DNA of 64,000 bases from assembly GCA_031119555.1 (NCBI GenBank), contig JAVHXQ010000012.1:1-64000 (forward strand), written 5' to 3'. The stretch comes from Candidatus Dactylopiibacterium sp. Its GTDB lineage: Bacteria; Pseudomonadota; Gammaproteobacteria; Burkholderiales; Rhodocyclaceae. Each line of letters opens with the position of its first letter. Position 1 is the stretch's first letter. Made by a program: the position numbers and the translations under genes. Positions 30,290-38,839 of this stretch are shown here, piece after piece. Under the pieces are notes generated by a model that had not been told where the DNA came from, made no database searches, and saw only the letters and a list, made by a program, of their open reading frames with translations.

Positions 30290-31558
30290 ATGCCCCAAAC
30301 CGATCTGGCGCAAAGCTTCGATCTGCCCAAACGCACCGTTGCGCTCGTGCTCGCCGGGGGCCGCGGCACGCGTCTGAAGCAGCTCACCGACCGCCGCGCG
30401 AAGCCGGCGGTGTACTTCGGCGGCAAGTTCCGCATCATCGATTTCGCGCTCTCGAACTGCCTCAATTCGGGCATCCGCCGCATCGGCGTGATCACCCAGT
30501 ACAAGTCGCACAGCCTCCTGCAGCACCTGCAGCGCGGCTGGGCCTTCCTCAAGCCCGAACTCAACGAATTCATCGACCTGCTGCCCGCCCAGCAGCGCAC
30601 CCAGGACGAGCGCTGGTACAGCGGCACGGCCGATGCGGTCTATCAGAACCAGGACATCATCGCGAGCTACCGCGCCGACTACGTGCTGGTGCTCGCGGGC
30701 GACCACATCTACAAGCAGAACTACGCGCTGATGATCGCCGACCACGTCGCGCGCGGGCGCGAATGCACCGTGGGCTGCATCGCGGTGCCGCGCGAGGAGG
30801 CCACGGGGTTCGGCGTGATGGCGGTCGACGCGCGCAACAACATCATCGACTTCGTGGAGAAGCCCGCCGACCCGCCCGCCATGCCGGGCGAGCCCGACAT
30901 GGCGCTGGCGAGCATGGGCATCTACGTGTTCAACCGCAGCTACCTGTTCCGCGAGCTGGAACGCGACATGGCGGACCCCGAGTCGTCGCACGATTTCGGC
31001 AAGGACATCATTCCGCGCGCGGTGCGCAACGCCAAGGCGGCCGCGCATCCGTTCTCGCTGTCGTGCGTGCGCAACCTGCCGACCGACGAGCCCTACTGGC
31101 GCGACGTGGGAACGCTGGATGCCTACTGGGACGCCAACATCGACCTCACGGCCACCGTGCCCAAGCTCGACCTGTACGACACGCGCTGGCCGATCTGGAG
31201 CTACCAGGCGCAGCTGCCGCCGGCCAAGTTCGTGCATAACGAGCCCGGCCGTCGCGGCGTGGCGATCGAGTCCGTGGTGTCGGCGGGCTGCATCGTCTCG
31301 GGCGAGGTCGTGCGCAGCCTGCTGTTCAGCAACGTGCGCGTGCATTCGCACGCCAACGTGAGCTGGTCGGTGCTGATGCCGGGCGCGCAGGTCGGACGGG
31401 GCGCGCGCGTGAATCGCGCGGTGATCGACCGCGACTGCTTCATTCCCGATGGCATGGTGATCGGCGAGGACCCCGAGGACGACGCACGGCGTTTCTACCG
31501 CACCGAAAGCGGCATCGTGCTGGTCACGCGCGACATGCTCAAGCAGCTGGACGACTGA
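30290..31558 (+). CDS. glgC: Glucose-1-phosphate adenylyltransferase
   Basis: This 422-aa enzyme makes ADP-glucose, the committed step of bacterial glycogen synthesis. The N-terminal nucleotide-binding [39 protein letters not shown] is near identical to the family pattern. [27 protein letters not shown] and the catalytic MGIYVFNR follow, and a left-handed beta-helix domain ends the protein. Length is normal (E. coli 431). The ATG at 30290 has GGGAGGAG upstream. It is followed by glgA after 119 bases, and it diverges from the degradative glgP operon. Confidence 0.96.
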   Translation: MPQTDLAQSFDLPKRTVALVLAGGRGTRLKQLTDRRAKPAVYFGGKFRIIDFALSNCLNSGIRRIGVITQYKSHSLLQHLQRGWAFLKPELNEFIDLLPAQQRTQDERWYSGTADAVYQNQDIIASYRADYVLVLAGDHIYKQNYALMIADHVARGRECTVGCIAVPREEATGFGVMAVDARNNIIDFVEKPADPPAMPGEPDMALASMGIYVFNRSYLFRELERDMADPESSHDFGKDIIPRAVRNAKAAAHPFSLSCVRNLPTDEPYWRDVGTLDAYWDANIDLTATVPKLDLYDTRWPIWSYQAQLPPAKFVHNEPGRRGVAIESVVSAGCIVSGEVVRSLLFSNVRVHSHANVSWSVLMPGAQVGRGARVNRAVIDRDCFIPDGMVIGEDPEDDARRFYRTESGIVLVTRDMLKQLDD

Positions 31559-31677
31559 GGCGTGGCGGCAGGTTCCGGGCGGGTTCCGGCACGCATGCGC
31601 CGCGCGCCGCCGGGCGCTTGCACCGGGGCGCTTTTGGCGGCATTGTCGGGGCGCCATGATCCCCTGGGTGCCCCCCG

Positions 31678-33138
31678 ATGAAAGTCCTGCACGTCGCCGC
31701 CGAAGTCTTTCCGCTCGTCAAGACCGGCGGCCTTGCCGACGTGGTGGCCGCGCTGCCTCCCGCGCTGATCGCGCGTGGCGTGAATGCGCGCCTGCTGCTG
31801 CCCGGCCTGCCCGCGATCCTGGACGCGGTGAGTTCGCCGCGCACGGTGTGTACCTTCGGCCCGCTGTTCGGCGCCGCCCGCGTGCGGCTCGTGAAGGCGC
31901 TGCTGCCCTTCACGCAGGTGCCCGTGTACGTGATCGACGCGCCCCTGCTCTTTGGCCGTGAAGGCAGCCCCTACCAGGGCCCCGACGGACGCGACTGGCC
32001 CGACAACCTGCAGCGTTTCGGCCTGCTGGGCTGGGTGGCCGCGCAGATCGCGGCGGGCGGGCTGGACCCGGACTGGGCACCCGACCTGCTGCACGCGCAC
32101 GACTGGCATGCCGCGCTCGCCTGCGCCTATCTGGCCCAGCACCCGGCGACGGGCGTGGCGAGCGTCTTCACGGTGCATAACCTTGCCTACCAGGGGCTCT
32201 TCGCGCTGCCCGACCTGCCCTTGCTGGGGCTGCAGGCAAGCTTCGGGCGGCCCCAGGCGCTGGAGTTCCACGGCCACCTGTCGTTCATGAAGGCCGGCCT
32301 GCAGTATGCGCAACGCATCACCACCGTGAGCGCGAGCTACGCGCGCGAGATCGCCACGCGCGAGTTCGGCTGCGGTCTGGAAGGCGTCATCCAGGGGCGC
32401 GGCGGCGATGTCTCCGGCATTCTCAACGGCGTCGACTACACGATCTGGAACCCCGAGATCGACGACGCGCTGGGCGCTTCGTATTCCGCCCACGCGCTCG
32501 ACGGCAAGGCGCATTGCAAGGCCGCGCTGCAACGCGAGATGGGGCTCGCGGTCGACGCGGCGGCGCCGCTGTTCGGCATCGTCAGCCGGCTCACCGCGCA
32601 GAAGGGGCTGGACCTCGTGCTGGGCGCGCTGCCCCGCCTCTTGCGCCTGGGCGGGCAACTGGTGCTGCAGGGCAATGGCGACGCGGCGCTGCAGGCGGCC
32701 TTCGTGGCCGCCGCGCAGCAGCACCCCGGCCGCGTGGCGGTGCGCACCGCGTATGACGAGGCACTCGCGCACCGCGTGATCGGCGGCGCCGATGCGATCC
32801 TCATGCCTTCGCGTTTCGAGCCCTGCGGCCTGACCCAGCTCTACGCGCTGCGCTATGGCAGCCTGCCCGTCGTGCATGCGGTGGGCGGCCTGGCGGACAC
32901 GGTGACCGATGCCTCGCCGGCCGCGCTGGCCGCGCACCGGGCCACCGGGTTCAGCTTCCGCGACGCGAACATCCACGCGCTCGAAGGCGCCATCGAGCGC
33001 GCCGTCGCGCTGTACCGCCAGCCCGCCGCCTGGCGCGACGTGATGCGTCAGGCGATGGCCTGCGAATTCTCGTGGGACGTGGCCGCGCAGGATTACCAGC
33101 GGCTCTACGAATCGCTGTCGGGCAGCGGCGCGCCCTGA
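31678..33138 (+). CDS. glgA: Glycogen synthase (ADP-glucose)
   Basis: This 486-aa GT5 enzyme extends alpha-1,4-glucan from ADP-glucose. The N-terminal [25 protein letters not shown] contains the KTGGL ADP-glucose loop. [36 protein letters not shown] and the C-terminal [18 protein letters not shown] (catalytic Glu and ligand-binding loop) are all intact. Length is close to 477 in E. coli. The ribosome-binding site is weak. Its last 34 bases overlap, tail to tail, the 3' end of the LysR-type gene on the other strand. Confidence 0.96.
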   Translation: MKVLHVAAEVFPLVKTGGLADVVAALPPALIARGVNARLLLPGLPAILDAVSSPRTVCTFGPLFGAARVRLVKALLPFTQVPVYVIDAPLLFGREGSPYQGPDGRDWPDNLQRFGLLGWVAAQIAAGGLDPDWAPDLLHAHDWHAALACAYLAQHPATGVASVFTVHNLAYQGLFALPDLPLLGLQASFGRPQALEFHGHLSFMKAGLQYAQRITTVSASYAREIATREFGCGLEGVIQGRGGDVSGILNGVDYTIWNPEIDDALGASYSAHALDGKAHCKAALQREMGLAVDAAAPLFGIVSRLTAQKGLDLVLGALPRLLRLGGQLVLQGNGDAALQAAFVAAAQQHPGRVAVRTAYDEALAHRVIGGADAILMPSRFEPCGLTQLYALRYGSLPVVHAVGGLADTVTDASPAALAAHRATGFSFRDANIHALEGAIERAVALYRQPAAWRDVMRQAMACEFSWDVAAQDYQRLYESLSGSGAP

Positions 33139-34037
33139 CGCGCCTGCACGGCCTCGAAGCTGCGCCCGAAGGCGCGCACCGTGGCGAGCAGCGCGCCGAG
33201 CAGCGGGTTGTCTTCGTCCTGGCGGCGCCAGGCGCAATGCAGCAGCACGTTGGCGGGCAGCTCGCCCGCGAGCGGGCGATACACCACGTTGGGCAGCTGC
33301 AGGCTGCGCACCGAGGCCGGCACCAGCGCGATGCCGAAGCCGCCGGCCACCATCACCGTGGCGGTGATCATGTCGGGCGCCTGCTGCGGGATGTGGGGCT
33401 CGAAGGCATGGTGGGCGAAGAGTTCGCGCGTGGCGATGAAGACGCTCCAGTTGTGCTCGCCGATGAGGGCCTCGCCGCGCAGGTCGGCGACCTCGATGGC
33501 GGGCTTGAGCGAGAGCGGATGGCGCGTGTTGAGCGCCACGTACACCGGCTCGGAGGACACGGTCTCGCGGCGCAGCGCGTCGGATTCGGGCAGATAGCGG
33601 TCGAAGGCGATCAGGATGCGCCCATGCGCGAGCGCTTCGATCTGCGGCCCCTTGGGCGCGCTGTGCAGCACGAGCTCCACCTCGGGATGGCTCGCCGTGA
33701 AGCTGTTGAGGATCTGCGGCACGATGCCCAGCATCGCGGAGCCGAAGACGCCGATGTCGAGGCGGCCGATGTGGCCGTCGCTGGCGCGCCGCGCGAGTTC
33801 GGCGGCCTGCTCCATGTGCGACTTGATCTGGCGGGCGTGGTCGAGAAAGAGCCTGCCCGCCGTCGTGAGTTCCATGCCCGCGTGGGTGCGCACGAACAGC
33901 GTCGCGCCGAGCTGCGCCTCGAGCTGCTGGATCTGCCGCGTCAGCGGCGGCTGCGACAGGTGCAGGCGCGCCGCCGCGCGGCTGATGTTGCGTTCCTCTG
34001 CGACGGCGATGAAGTACTTGAGCTGGCGGATTTCCAT
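33105..34037 (-). CDS. LysR-family transcriptional regulator
   Basis: This 310-aa regulator has an N-terminal winged helix-turn-helix ([40 protein letters not shown]). An effector-binding domain with the two-lobed periplasmic-binding fold follows ([30 protein letters not shown]). The helix-turn-helix sequence is close to that of BenM/CatM/CbnR-type activators of acid catabolism. It lies convergent to glgA, overlapping it by 34 bases, and 113 bases downstream of the pectate lyase gene on the same strand. Regulation of that lyase or of a distant operon is possible; the target is unknown. Confidence 0.9.
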   Translation of the reverse strand: MEIRQLKYFIAVAEERNISRAAARLHLSQPPLTRQIQQLEAQLGATLFVRTHAGMELTTAGRLFLDHARQIKSHMEQAAELARRASDGHIGRLDIGVFGSAMLGIVPQILNSFTASHPEVELVLHSAPKGPQIEALAHGRILIAFDRYLPESDALRRETVSSEPVYVALNTRHPLSLKPAIEVADLRGEALIGEHNWSVFIATRELFAHHAFEPHIPQQAPDMITATVMVAGGFGIALVPASVRSLQLPNVVYRPLAGELPANVLLHCAWRRQDEDNPLLGALLATVRAFGRSFEAVQARQGAPLPDSDS

Positions 34038-34150
34038 GAGCGGGGCGGCGCGGGCGACCGGCGCAGATTACACCCCGGCGCGGCGGGGTGTGGGCCGATC
34101 TGCCTCGGCGGGGCCGGCGGCGCGAGGGGCCGGCCGGCCGCCGGGGTGTT

Positions 34151-35479
34151 TCATGGCGTGCCGTCGGCCAGCGCGTTGAACCATTCCTCGATGTGCATGT
34201 AGCCGCTGGGCGCCAGCGCGGTGGCGTCCTTCGGGTTGTGCGGGTCGAGGCCGTGCGCGATTTCCCAGGCGTCGGGAATGCCGTCGCCGTCGCTGTCGGC
34301 AGGCGGCGTGCCCGCGGCCAGCGCTGGCCAGCCGCCCACGTCATCCTGCGAATCGATGAGGCGGCCGCTGCCGGTGCGGACCTGATCGATCACGCGGCGG
34401 TCCACCGCGTCGCGCGCCGGCACGGTGGTGCCGGCCGCCGCCAGCACGCGCGCATAGGCTTCGGGCGCGGTGTCGGTGCGCACGGCGGGCGCGGCGAAGG
34501 GCGCGTCCACGCGTGTGAAGCGCGCGGGCGGGTCGTTGCTCTCGGCGCCGATGAAATTGCCGGCCGCCTCGGAGATCTCGGGGTGGCCCTCGACGAGGTT
34601 GTCCGCCAGATGGAAGCGGGTCTTCTCGTCGGCGAAGCGGGTCAGCGTGACGGGCTGCAGCTTGCGCGTGCTGGGGCCGGGCTTGAGCACGTTGCCGACG
34701 TAATTGACGCGGATGTCGCCGTCTATGGTGCCGCTGGCGTAGCTGCCCCAGTCGTAGATCACGTTGTTGCGGAAATCGAAGGTCGGCGTGCCCGAGAAGG
34801 GCTTGCCGTAGTTGTCGCCGAAGCGCGGGCTGCGCCCCAGATGGTGCGCCCACAGGTTGTGGTGCAGCGTGACGCCGCCGGTGGCGCGCAGCAGGCTGCC
34901 GTAGCCATGCGCGCCTTTCTTGTGGCCGGCGTTGCGCAGGCTCTCGGAGATCACCGACCACTGGATCGTGATGTCGCGGATGTCGCCTGAGGGGGAGAGT
35001 GTTTCGTCGATCGACCAGCTCGCGGAGACGTGATCGAGGATGATGTTCTTCGCGCCGTCGAGGATGGAGATGGCGTCGTCGTTGGCCGTGTTCTCGTTGC
35101 CGTGGCGCACGCGCAGGTGCCGGATGATGAGATTGCTGCCCGTGAGTTCCAGCGGCGCGCCGCGCAGCGTGATGCCGTCGCCGGGCGCGGTCTGGCCGGC
35201 GATGGTGAGGTTGCTGTGGCCGATGCGCAGCGGCGAGGTGAGGCGGATTTCGCCGCCGACCCGGAACACCACGATTTTCGGCGCGTTGCTCCAGCCACTC
35301 ACGGCGGCGCGCAGACTGCCCCGGCCAGCGTTGTCGAGGTTGGTCACGAACACCACTTCGCCTCCGCGTCCGCCCGTGGCCTGGGCGCCGAAACCTTCGG
35401 CGCCGGGAAAGGCGGGCAGCGCATGGGCGGTGGAAAGCCCGAGCAGGGCGAGCAGGCTGGCGAGCGGCTTGAGCGGCAT
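34151..35479 (-). CDS. Secreted pectate lyase, PL1-like, with calcium-type repeat
   Basis: This 442-aa exported enzyme probably cleaves polygalacturonate by beta-elimination. A signal peptide (MPLKPLASLLALLGLSTAHA) precedes the start typical of the family, LPAFPGAEGFGAQATGGRGGEVVFVTNLDNAGRGSLRAAV. The right-handed beta-helix is visible as repeating hydrophobic turns (NLTIAGQTAPGDGITLRG, NLIIRHLRVRHGNENTANDDAISI, NIILDHVSASWSIDE). Near the C-terminus DSDGDGIPDAWEIAHGLDP is a thrombospondin-type-3-like calcium loop, as in related lyases of plant-polymer degraders. The start was chosen for the signal peptide. Substrate is inferred from the family. Confidence 0.86.
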   Translation of the reverse strand: MPLKPLASLLALLGLSTAHALPAFPGAEGFGAQATGGRGGEVVFVTNLDNAGRGSLRAAVSGWSNAPKIVVFRVGGEIRLTSPLRIGHSNLTIAGQTAPGDGITLRGAPLELTGSNLIIRHLRVRHGNENTANDDAISILDGAKNIILDHVSASWSIDETLSPSGDIRDITIQWSVISESLRNAGHKKGAHGYGSLLRATGGVTLHHNLWAHHLGRSPRFGDNYGKPFSGTPTFDFRNNVIYDWGSYASGTIDGDIRVNYVGNVLKPGPSTRKLQPVTLTRFADEKTRFHLADNLVEGHPEISEAAGNFIGAESNDPPARFTRVDAPFAAPAVRTDTAPEAYARVLAAAGTTVPARDAVDRRVIDQVRTGSGRLIDSQDDVGGWPALAAGTPPADSDGDGIPDAWEIAHGLDPHNPKDATALAPSGYMHIEEWFNALADGTP

Positions 35480-35603
35480 GTTGATACCGGAAACATGTTG
35501 GACAAGCCGGCATTTCAACAGGCGCGCGCACGGCGCGGCGGATTTTTCCGCGCGCCGGCCCCGCGTGGGGCCGCCGAGTGTCGCATCCGCGATGGCGCGA
35601 GCC

Positions 35604-37424
35604 TCAGTCGCGCGCGTACTCGAGCGTCCAGCGCAGCGTGAAGGGCTCGGCGAGCGTGAGGCCTTCCGCCGCGTGGCGCACGCAGCGCGGCAGCGGCCCC
35701 ATGGCGGCGCGGTAGAGCGGGTCCGCGCTCACGTCCACGACCCGTCCGGGCGGCAGGCCCTCGACACGGAAGGCGCGCGCGAGGCCATCGGCGAAGACGG
35801 TGCCCGTGGCGGTGACCCGCGCATGCTGGCTGAAGCTCGCGAACTCGAGCTCGATGCGCGCGTGGTCGAGCGGTGCGGCCGGCGTGAAGTGGTCTTCGCG
35901 TTCGACGCGGCCCGGCGTGAAGCGGTAGGTGGTGGTCACGGCAAGGCGGGTGTCGCGCTGCGGCGCCGCGTCGCCCAGGCGGTCGAGGGCATCCTGGTGG
36001 AAGCGCACGCAGAGCGTGTCGCCGTCCTGCTCGACCTGCAGCGCGCGTTGCCATGCGGCCGGGATCAGCGCGCTGCCGTCGGCGAGCGTGATGCGCGGCA
36101 GCAGCTGCGGCCAGCCGGCGTCGGCCGCGCCTTGCACCAGTCCGTTGCAGAACGGAATGCTGAAGTAAGGGTTGTGGGCGTGCTGGCCATGGCCGCCGTT
36201 GATGACGGGCAGGCTGAGGATGCGCGCGCCGTCGCGCACGGTGATCAGGGCGCGGTCGAACTCGCCACGCGCGAACCAGGTGGTGGCAAAGCGCGGCAGC
36301 CGGACCAGGCGCGCGGCCATGTCCGCCGTCTCGGGCGCGTCGCCGTAGCCCAGCGCCTGCCATTGCCGCGCGGTGTAGCAGTACTGGTGCAGCAGGCTGA
36401 AATTCTCGCCCAGGATGCGGTGCTTGCCGCGATACGCGTCGGTGCGGCGCCCCTTGTCCCACAGGTTGACGGAATGCGTGCCGGCGTCGAACCAGAAGCG
36501 CACGTATTTGCGCGTGGCGCAGACCGCGAAGCCGTAGGCCAGCGTGCGCTCGTCCTCACTGAGCAGGCCGGCGGCCGCGCCGGCGGCGAGCACTTCGAGA
36601 AAGGCGGTGTCGCCGTAGGGGCCGATGGAGCGGCCGAAATCGAAGCCGTCGCCGGCCGGATTCAGGCGCAGCAGGATCACGTCGATGGCACGCCGCAGCC
36701 AGGTCTTGAGCGCGTCATCCAGTGCCAGGCCGGTTTCGAGGCAGCGCTGGCAGATCTCGCCGATCAGCAGGATGCTGTAGCGGTCGAAACGGCCCTCTCC
36801 CTCGGTTTCGTCCGAGAAGCCGAACTCACCGGAATAGGTGCGGTAGTGGTCCAGCGTGCGCCGCAGCAGGATCTCGCCCGCCGCCTCGCTCTCCCACCCC
36901 AGCAGATGGCGCAGGCGCGCGATCGAGAAGGCCACGCCGTAGTAATTCGTGGGCAGGTCGATGAGCGTGAAGTCGGTTTCGCGCACGAAGCGGCGCCAGT
37001 CGAGCCGGGCGGCGAGGCGCGCCAGCGTGGGGGCGTCCACGGCCGCTTCGAGCAGGCCGCCCTGGTTGAGGCGGTGCAGGGCGGCGAGGTAGTAATAGAT
37101 GCCCCAGCTGTGGTTGTCGTCTTCCAGCGTGAGGCGCGCGATGCGCGCGAAATCCGCGCAGAGCCGCTCGCGCGTGGGGGCGTCGTGGGCGGGGTCGAGC
37201 AGCAGGTAACTGAGCCCCATGGCGATCTTGCCGGGCAGGAACTTGTCGCCGCCGTTGAAGACGGCGGTGCCGTCGATCCGCATCGCGCGTCCCTCGGCGA
37301 GCAGGCGCGTGCAGAAGCCGGCGAGCTGCGGTTGCAGGTGTTCGCGCACGAGGGCGGTGAGGCCCAGGCCGGTCAGCGGAGTGGAGGAAGGCGCGGCGAT
37401 GGGCGAGGCGAGGGAGCTGGACAT
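35604..37424 (-). CDS. Putative polysaccharide lyase-like protein (alpha-toroid plus beta-sandwich)
   Basis: This 606-aa protein has no signal peptide. The first 370 or so residues look like an alpha/alpha-toroid rich in aromatic-Asn motifs (LEDDNHSWGIYYYLAALHRL, TDFTLIDLPTNYYGVAFSIARLR, RSIGPYGDTAFLEVLA). The last 220 are beta-strand-rich (LAVTTTYRFTPGRVEREDHFTP). That order is shared by several uronate-polymer lyase families (heparinase II/III-like and related), but I cannot place it in one family. A LacI-type operator (37460-37475) lies 36 bases before its start, next to the lacI-family gene. Pectate lyase lies downstream. A cytoplasmic oligouronide lyase is my best inference. Confidence 0.5.
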   Translation of the reverse strand: MSSSLASPIAAPSSTPLTGLGLTALVREHLQPQLAGFCTRLLAEGRAMRIDGTAVFNGGDKFLPGKIAMGLSYLLLDPAHDAPTRERLCADFARIARLTLEDDNHSWGIYYYLAALHRLNQGGLLEAAVDAPTLARLAARLDWRRFVRETDFTLIDLPTNYYGVAFSIARLRHLLGWESEAAGEILLRRTLDHYRTYSGEFGFSDETEGEGRFDRYSILLIGEICQRCLETGLALDDALKTWLRRAIDVILLRLNPAGDGFDFGRSIGPYGDTAFLEVLAAGAAAGLLSEDERTLAYGFAVCATRKYVRFWFDAGTHSVNLWDKGRRTDAYRGKHRILGENFSLLHQYCYTARQWQALGYGDAPETADMAARLVRLPRFATTWFARGEFDRALITVRDGARILSLPVINGGHGQHAHNPYFSIPFCNGLVQGAADAGWPQLLPRITLADGSALIPAAWQRALQVEQDGDTLCVRFHQDALDRLGDAAPQRDTRLAVTTTYRFTPGRVEREDHFTPAAPLDHARIELEFASFSQHARVTATGTVFADGLARAFRVEGLPPGRVVDVSADPLYRAAMGPLPRCVRHAAEGLTLAEPFTLRWTLEYARD

Positions 37425-37459
37425 GGCGGGCGGGGACCGCGCGCCGAAACCCGGCACGC

Positions 37460-37475
37460 AGTTAAACGATTAACT
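37460..37475. promoter_or_regulatory. LacI-type operator, copy 1
   Basis: AGTTAAACGATTAACT has perfect 6-bp arms (AGTTAA/TTAACT) around a central CG, the arrangement bound by LacI-family dimers. It lies between the divergent lyase-like gene and the LacI-family gene. It matches 40815-40830 at 14 of 16 positions, so the two are probably bound by the same regulator. Confidence 0.75.
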
Positions 37476-37583
37476 CGCGCCCATCGTATGCTTCGCGGTG
37501 CGCGCGGTCAAGCCGGTCCGGTGGTCGGCGCGCCGTCAGCCGGCGGGCTGGGGTGGTTTGACACCGCGCGGGCGCGGCGCATA

Positions 37584-37600
37584 AGGTAACGCCGTTACCT
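37584..37600. promoter_or_regulatory. Palindrome at the lacI-family gene start
   Basis: AGGTAACGCCGTTACCT is a perfect 7+3+7 inverted repeat 14 bases before the ATG of the LacI-family gene. It differs from the two AGTnAAACGnTTAACT sites in arm sequence and in having an odd-length centre. It could be an autoregulatory site or bind another protein. Confidence 0.5.
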
Positions 37601-37614
37601 GCCCGGACCCGCCG

Positions 37615-38610
37615 ATGTCGCTCAAACGCCCGCCCACGATCCGCGATGTCGCGGCCGCCGCCGGAGTATCGACGGCCACCGTCTCCAAGTACATCAATGG
37701 CTTGCAGCGCTTCACGCCCGAGGTCGAACAGCGTCTGACCGAGACCATCGCGCGCCTGGGCTACCGCCTCAACCAGCAGGCGCGCAGCATGGTTACGGGC
37801 CAGACGCGCAGCTTCGGCCTGGCCGTGCAGGACGTCCGCAATCCGCATTTCGCCAACATCATCAAGGGCGCCAACCGCGTGGCGCTGGAGCAGGATTACA
37901 ACCTGCTCGTGGTGGACGTGCAGGAACGCGCCGCGCATGAGCGTCACCTGCTCGAAGCGCTCGCGGGGCGCGTCGATGGGCTCATCGTGAGTTCGCGCCT
38001 GCCTGACGAATCGCTGAGCTGGCTGACCGAACTGGGCAAGCCGGTGGTGTTCTTCGGCCGCCGCGACGCGCCCGGCATTCGCTGCGTGCGCAGCGACGGG
38101 CATCGCGCGGCCTACATGTTGGGGCGTCACCTGGTCGACACCGGGCGCCGCCGCATCGCCTATCTGGGTTTTCCGGCCGCGCGCTGGGACGGCGAACGCG
38201 CCGCGGGGCTGGCGGAGGCGATGGCCGCCAACGGGCTCGCGCCGATCCGTCATGCCGTCGAGGCGCCGACCATGGAAGGCGGGCAGCGCGAGGCGTCGTC
38301 CCTGCTCATGGGCGAGGCGCGCCCCGACGCGGTGGTCTGCTACAACGACCTCGTTGCCATCGGCCTCATGCACGAAGCGCAGGCGCTGGGCCTGCGCGTG
38401 CCCGAAGACGTCGCCATCGCGGGCTTCGACGACGTGCCCGTGGCGGCCTATCTGCACCCCGCGCTGACCACCGTGAACATGCGCAGCGAGGAGCAGGGCG
38501 AGGTCGCGATGCGGCTGCTGCTCGAAGCCGTGCGCGGCGAGGGCGATGCGAGCGACATTCTCATGGAGCCGCGTCTGGTGCCGCGCGCGTCGACGGGGCG
38601 CCCCGGCTGA
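37615..38610 (+). CDS. LacI-family transcriptional regulator
   Basis: This 331-aa repressor starts with a classic LacI headpiece (TIRDVAAAAGVSTATVSKYINGLQRFTPEVEQRLTETIARLGYRLN), with the hinge helix at NQQARSMVTGQ. A type-1 periplasmic-binding-like effector domain follows (FGLAVQDVRNPHFANIIKG, VDGLIVSSRLPDESLSWL, DAVVCYNDLVAIGLMHEA, IAGFDDVPVAAYLHPALTTV). Two matching LacI-type palindromes flank its neighbourhood, before the lyase-like gene and before the solute-binding-protein gene. It probably represses a local uronide-use regulon and is released by a sugar-acid derivative. The effector is unknown. Confidence 0.93.
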   Translation: MSLKRPPTIRDVAAAAGVSTATVSKYINGLQRFTPEVEQRLTETIARLGYRLNQQARSMVTGQTRSFGLAVQDVRNPHFANIIKGANRVALEQDYNLLVVDVQERAAHERHLLEALAGRVDGLIVSSRLPDESLSWLTELGKPVVFFGRRDAPGIRCVRSDGHRAAYMLGRHLVDTGRRRIAYLGFPAARWDGERAAGLAEAMAANGLAPIRHAVEAPTMEGGQREASSLLMGEARPDAVVCYNDLVAIGLMHEAQALGLRVPEDVAIAGFDDVPVAAYLHPALTTVNMRSEEQGEVAMRLLLEAVRGEGDASDILMEPRLVPRASTGRPG

Positions 38611-38755
38611 CCTGGGGCGCGCGCCGCGCGCGATTTCGCGCGGGCGGCTTCCACGTGCTGGCCCGCTCCGCGGGATCACCGCGGCGGGCCCTGTCTTTCG
38701 TCACACCCGCCGCGCCATGCGGCCCGCACCCCTGGGGCGGTGCTTCTTGCGACGC

Positions 38756-38782
38756 AAAAAAAGACCGGCGCGAAGCCGGTCG
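38756..38782 (-). terminator. Rho-independent terminator after the solute-binding-protein gene
   Basis: GACCGGC (38764-38770) and GCCGGTC (38776-38782) form a stem with a 5-base loop. On the minus strand it runs into a tract of eight T (38756-38763). It lies 57 bases beyond the stop codon at 38840. Confidence 0.9.
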
Positions 38783-38839
38783 GAGTGAGGCGGGCGGGCA
38801 CGGGCCCGCGCCGGGGGAGGGTGTGTAGGCGGCGTGCGC

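Noticed and set aside
31495-34344. 949-codon minus-strand frame across glgA and the LysR gene
   Set aside because: It joins unrelated regions out of frame with every recognised protein and has no motif.
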